The notes under the pieces: generated by a model | What the model saw: the letters and a program-made list of their open reading frames with translations, nothing else | Told to the model about the DNA's origin: nothing | The model's database searches: none | Shown: positions 58,937 to 62,835 of the stretch, in pieces | How the letters are laid out: each line of letters opens with the position of its first letter | How positions within the stretch are numbered: position 1 is the stretch's first letter | Assembly: GCA_050261915.1 (NCBI GenBank) | Contig: JBLNDT010000059.1 | Location: forward strand, 1-62,835 | Origin: UBA699 sp050261915 | Lineage (GTDB): Bacteria > Bacillota > Clostridia > Clostridiales > Clostridiaceae | DNA: 62,835 bases | Direction: 5' to 3' | Made by a program: the position numbers and the translations under genes

Positions 58937-61900
58937 ATTCAGCACTTTTCAGTGATTCAATCATATCTATACTTTCAAACCTTTTATACATAGCAAGGTT
59001 TACAATTATTGAAAATATCATTGTTAGAATTACTGAGTAAGTATAGTACAAGGGGTAGGTGCCCCTGTAAAACATTAAAATATTTGTTTCTGCAGTATTA
59101 ATAACAAAACTGGTTAAGACCATACCCATTCCAATTCCTGTAATGCAGCCTATAAGGGTTAGTATAACATTTTCTCTGTATATATAGGCAGCAAGTTCAC
59201 TATTGTAAAAGCCCAGGAGTTTTATAGTCGCAAGTTCTCTTTTTCTTTCATTTATATTTATGTTTGTTAGATTAAATATTACTACAAAAGCAAGAACTCC
59301 TGCCGAAACAATAAGAAGCAGAACTACAGAATCTATGCTTTTCATGGTTTTTTGAAAATCCGTAAATACAATGTTTTTAAAACTGAAAGAATTGATTCTG
59401 CTTATTCCAGATAAGGTTTTTGAAGTTGAATTTTCCGATTCTGAATCGATGTTTTTTAGCAATCCATAAAATGAGTTATATTCAAGTTTTTCACCAGTAA
59501 CCTTTTTGTAATATTCAGGGCTCATGTAAATATAATGCTGTATATAGTGTTCTGTTATTCCTGCTACAGTTACATTAACCGTTTTGTCATCAACGGTAAG
59601 CTGAAAGTTGTCTCCAATTTTTTTGTTTATAAGCTTAGAGAACTTTTCAGTAAGAATAACTCCATCATCCCCAAGTTTAACTGGGTTGCCTTTATACTCC
59701 AGGTCTATATACTCTTGAAGCTCTCCTTTTTTTTCAGGAACAACAATATGGGCATCCTGAGTACTCTTCAATTCATTTTTGGCAGATGCGTTTTTTGTAT
59801 ATGCAAAAAGTATAGAATCGATATTTGAATCCTTGGAGGTTTTTCCGGCAATAATGGATTTTTCCGAATCGTCAACATCCTTTGCTAAGTTGGCCTGGAA
59901 ATTATATTTATATATTTTATTGAACTGATTATCCGTAGAACCTCTTATTGCACCTTTTAAGGAAAAACCGGTAATAATTAGTCCTGTACAAGCAGCTATT
60001 CCAATTACCGTCATAAAAAACCTTGGCTTATACCTTAATATGTTTCTTGCAGTAACTTTTTTAGTAAAGCTCATCCTTGACCAAATGAAGCCGATTCTTT
60101 CTAGAAGTATCTTTTTCCCTGATTTTGGAGGCTTAGGCCGCATTAAGGAGGCAGGAACTTCTCTCAACTCCTCAAGGGTAGCAGCAACTGAAGCAACAGT
60201 TGTGAAAAGTATTGCAATCAAGGATGCTTTAATTGCCAATGATACATTTAGCGGAGATACCACATATGGAATAGTGTAAAGGGAAGAATAAGAATTCATT
60301 ATCATAGGTGGAAAAATGTTAAACCCAAGTCCTATTCCAATAAGACTCCCAATTAGGCTTGCTGATAGTGCATAAATGAGATAGTGGGATACAATTGTAA
60401 GCCTGCAATAACCTAAGGCCTTAAGAGTTCCTATTTCAATTCTGTTTTCCTGAACCATTCTTGTCATAGTTGTGAGGCTAACTAAGGCTGAAACTAGGAA
60501 GAAGATCAAAGGAAATGCCTTCCCAATATTATCGATTCTGTCACTATCCTGTCTGTAACTTTCATAACCAACATTTTCAGACCTGTCCAGCACATAAACT
60601 TCAGGCTTTTTAATGTCACTTAGCTTGTCCTTATTTATTTCTAAAGTATTTTCTGCAGCACTAAAGCTGCTCATAGCATCTATTTCCTGATTTTTCAAAG
60701 CAATTTCATTAGTAGCAAGTTCAGCTTCTAAAACACTTAGCTTCAAAGCTGCAGCATCTAAGGACATTTCACCCTCCGAAAGCTGGGCTTCCTTGGAAGC
60801 GATATTATTTCGTCCATTTTTAATAGCACGGTCACTTTTATCAAAAGTGTTTTTCATGCTTTCAATGTCAAAATAGCTGCTGATTGTACTTAAAGCTCCA
60901 TCAGCTTTTAATGCTTGGTACATGCTGTCAAAATCCCTAAACTTAATATCATTGTTGTAAATTTGGTTTAGGGCATTATACTGATGGACAAGTGCAGTGT
61001 TTCCTTGAGCTCCGGCTACGCTTGATTTTAATTGCTGAATTTTTCCTTCAAGACCAGCACATATATTTTTGTAGGCACTAGACTTACCTGTATTAAGATC
61101 TATTTCGCTTTTATCAAGAGAAGCTTTTGCATTTGATATTTCCACCTGAGCCTGAACTTTTTCAACCTGAAAATCAGCCATGTTTTTATCCAAATCATTA
61201 AAACCACTAATAAGCTTTGCTTTACCATCAGCTAGGCTGACTTTACCTTGGGACAATTTATTTTCTGCAGCGGTTTTTGAGGAGGATAGTTTATTTTCTG
61301 CATCTTTAATTTTATCCCATCCTAGCTGAATAACATTGTCGTATCTTATTTCTCCTCTTTCTTTGAGGAGCTTCTTCAAGGAATCCTCAATACCAGCCAT
61401 TTCAGTTTTGTATGCATCATTATTTATAAGGCTGGTTAAAGAATTTATACTTTCACAGCTTACATAAGCTTCAGTAAAAACATCATTCTTAAAATTTGAA
61501 GGAAGTATGTATATAAAACCTTTAACAGAACCATTTCCCACAGAACTAAGCTGTCTCTGCTCAGACATATAAAGGGGTGAGTATGCGGAACCAACTATTT
61601 TAAGCTGATTTTTGTTCAAGGTATCTCTAATGTCACTATCGTTTCCTGACTCAATAGTAATTATATCTCCTATTTTATACCCGTTTTTATCTAGAAAGTT
61701 TTTTTCTGCCACTGCTTCATTATTGTTTCTCGGTTCTCTTCCGCTAATAATTGATATTTGATTTATTCCGTTTTTTTCAGGTATGGAGTTTATATTTACC
61801 ACCAGGGATGCTTTGTTTTTTATAATAACCCCGTCTACAGAATAGGAACCTTCTGCAGCGGTTACACCTTTAACTTTCTTTATTTCAGATATATCCTCTT

Positions 61901-62108
61901 TTGTAATACCTATATTTGAAATCAACTTAAAATCCATAAGATTATTTTTATTAAAGTAGTAATCTCCTGAAAGCTTCATATCAGGACTCGTAGCTCTAAC
62001 CCCTGCATAAAAGGCTACTCCAATTGCTATAATAACAACAATTGAAAGAAACCTTGAAAGAGTCTTTGTTATATCCCTTAAAAGATTTTTATAGAAGGTT
62101 TTTTTCAT
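58935..62108 (-). CDS. FtsX-like ABC transporter permease with coiled-coil domain
   Basis: The protein has 1057 residues from the ATG at 62108; a GTG three codons earlier overlaps the ATPase stop. It has one N-terminal helix (about 15-40), a large outer domain, a Lys/Glu/Ala-rich coiled-coil region (about 270-515), a helix cluster at about 535-690, a further helix and domain, and three C-terminal helices with the FtsX motif NINERKRELATIKLLGF. This is the layout of MacB/FtsX-type exporters. The ATPase is the next gene upstream. The cargo is unknown. Confidence 0.88.
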   Translation of the reverse strand: MKKTFYKNLLRDITKTLSRFLSIVVIIAIGVAFYAGVRATSPDMKLSGDYYFNKNNLMDFKLISNIGITKEDISEIKKVKGVTAAEGSYSVDGVIIKNKASLVVNINSIPEKNGINQISIISGREPRNNNEAVAEKNFLDKNGYKIGDIITIESGNDSDIRDTLNKNQLKIVGSAYSPLYMSEQRQLSSVGNGSVKGFIYILPSNFKNDVFTEAYVSCESINSLTSLINNDAYKTEMAGIEDSLKKLLKERGEIRYDNVIQLGWDKIKDAENKLSSSKTAAENKLSQGKVSLADGKAKLISGFNDLDKNMADFQVEKVQAQVEISNAKASLDKSEIDLNTGKSSAYKNICAGLEGKIQQLKSSVAGAQGNTALVHQYNALNQIYNNDIKFRDFDSMYQALKADGALSTISSYFDIESMKNTFDKSDRAIKNGRNNIASKEAQLSEGEMSLDAAALKLSVLEAELATNEIALKNQEIDAMSSFSAAENTLEINKDKLSDIKKPEVYVLDRSENVGYESYRQDSDRIDNIGKAFPLIFFLVSALVSLTTMTRMVQENRIEIGTLKALGYCRLTIVSHYLIYALSASLIGSLIGIGLGFNIFPPMIMNSYSSLYTIPYVVSPLNVSLAIKASLIAILFTTVASVAATLEELREVPASLMRPKPPKSGKKILLERIGFIWSRMSFTKKVTARNILRYKPRFFMTVIGIAACTGLIITGFSLKGAIRGSTDNQFNKIYKYNFQANLAKDVDDSEKSIIAGKTSKDSNIDSILFAYTKNASAKNELKSTQDAHIVVPEKKGELQEYIDLEYKGNPVKLGDDGVILTEKFSKLINKKIGDNFQLTVDDKTVNVTVAGITEHYIQHYIYMSPEYYKKVTGEKLEYNSFYGLLKNIDSESENSTSKTLSGISRINSFSFKNIVFTDFQKTMKSIDSVVLLLIVSAGVLAFVVIFNLTNININERKRELATIKLLGFYNSELAAYIYRENVILTLIGCITGIGMGMVLTSFVINTAETNILMFYRGTYPLYYTYSVILTMIFSIIVNLAMYKRFESIDMIESLKSAE

Positions 62109-62110
62109 AA

Positions 62111-62815
62111 CTACCACTCTATTCTTTCTATTGGTGTGGGGTTTTCATTAATAGTTATGCTTTCAATTTTACCGCTCTTTACAGTGATTACTTTATTAGC
62201 TATAGGAGATAGGGCTGAATTATGGGTTATAACTACTACTGTCATATTATACTTTTTAACCGTAGAAGAAAGAAGCTTAAGTATAGCTCTTCCGGTATTA
62301 TAGTCCAAAGCTCCTGTAGGCTCGTCGCAAAGAAGAAGCTTAGGGTTTTTAGCCAAAGCCCTGGCAATGGATACTCTTTGTTGCTCACCACCTGAAAGCT
62401 GAGCAGGAAAGTTGTATATTCTATCTCCAAGTCCTACTCCGTCAAGAACTTCCAGAGGGTTCATGGGATTACTGCAAATTTCCACAGCAAGCTCAACATT
62501 TTCAATTGCATTGAGGTTTTGAACAAGGTTATAAAACTGGAATACAAAACCGATGTCTTCCCGTCTGTATTTTGTGAGCATTTTAGTATCATAGCTGCTG
62601 ATTTCGTTCCCATCCACAAAAATATTTCCAGAGGAAACCTGATCCATTCCACCTAACAGGTTAAGTATTGTGGATTTTCCTGCACCACTGGCACCAAGGA
62701 TTATTACAAACTCGCCCTGGTCTATGGTGAAAGAAACATCATCCACTGCATTTATTACAACTTCTCCAACCATATAGCTTTTCTTAACATTTTTAAGTTC
62801 AATAAAGTTTCCCAA
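62111..62815 (-). CDS. ABC transporter ATP-binding protein (MacB/LolD type)
   Basis: The protein has 234 residues from a TTG with AGGGAGG upstream. Walker A GASGAGKST, signature LSGGEQQRVSIARAL and Walker B LLLCDEPTGALD are intact. It belongs to the LolD/MacB group that partners FtsX-like permeases, and its stop lies two bases before the permease ATG. A regulator, if any, lies beyond the right edge. Confidence 0.93.
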   Translation of the reverse strand: MGNFIELKNVKKSYMVGEVVINAVDDVSFTIDQGEFVIILGASGAGKSTILNLLGGMDQVSSGNIFVDGNEISSYDTKMLTKYRREDIGFVFQFYNLVQNLNAIENVELAVEICSNPMNPLEVLDGVGLGDRIYNFPAQLSGGEQQRVSIARALAKNPKLLLCDEPTGALDYNTGRAILKLLSSTVKKYNMTVVVITHNSALSPIANKVITVKSGKIESITINENPTPIERIEW

Positions 62816-62835
62816 GGCTTAGTCCTCCCTTAAAT

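Noticed and set aside
1..62835. CRISPR array, insertion sequence or replication origin
   Set aside because: I saw no spaced direct repeats, transposase motifs, terminal inverted repeats or DnaA-box clusters.

Overview
The window is chromosomal DNA of a low-GC, Gram-positive anaerobe, most probably Clostridium sensu stricto. The evidence is AT-rich codon use, strong AGGAGG-type ribosome sites with many TTG/GTG starts, a clostridial type II fatty-acid operon with FabK and a FabT-type repressor, HydF with a TM1266-type protein ([FeFe]-hydrogenase maturation), DnaD/DnaI-type helicase loading genes, a PPDK regulatory protein and a LysM-GH18 cortex-lytic type enzyme. There is no prophage, insertion sequence or CRISPR array. 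The species cannot be fixed from the sequence alone.

Layout. 1-2956: amino-acid permease (cut by the window edge), XRE-cupin regulator and class III aminotransferase. 3040-5986: EAL-HDOD protein, GAF-GGDEF diguanylate cyclase and a YgjP-like metallopeptidase. 5978-14898: housekeeping genes (CBS-domain membrane protein, alr, flavoproteins, purA behind a PurBox-like pair, DUF1858 protein, acyl-ACP thioesterase, PPDK regulator). 14987-15577: seven tRNA genes (Glu-Val-Asp-Thr-Glu-Val-Asp) with a duplicated triplet. 15609-17568: DnaI-like and DnaD-like genes. 18349-29120: fatty-acid synthesis operon (flavin oxidoreductase, fabT, fabH, acpP, fabK, fabD, fabG, fabF, accB, fabZ, accC, accD, accA), with two tandem FabT-type boxes at its promoter and a strong terminator at its end. 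29171-41022: dehydrogenase, subtilase, SigA-like sigma factor, LysR regulator, DMT-family protein, a dUTPase-like protein with altered metal ligands, hydF and its partner, asnS, topB, a DUF2127 protein and a ferritin-like protein.

41030-45796 holds the most notable system. A NiCo (czcD-type) riboswitch with an overlapping terminator precedes an operon of a P2-like P-type ATPase without P1B metal motifs, a small protein with a His-rich N-terminus and two zinc ribbons, and a eukaryotic-type protein kinase. A cation diffusion facilitator lies just upstream. This suggests a Ni2+/Co2+-induced efflux operon with its own metal-binding and signalling parts.

45990-62835: an ABC-F protein whose second ATP site is degenerate, a YiiX-like hydrolase, a YtrA-type GntR regulator with a 14-bp-arm palindrome and an ABC-2 transporter, PrsW, paired PH-domain membrane proteins, LysM-GH18, a glycosyltransferase lying between two near-identical terminators, an NAD-salvage operon (nrtR-pnuC-nadR) with a candidate NrtR operator, and an FtsX-like ABC exporter at the right edge.
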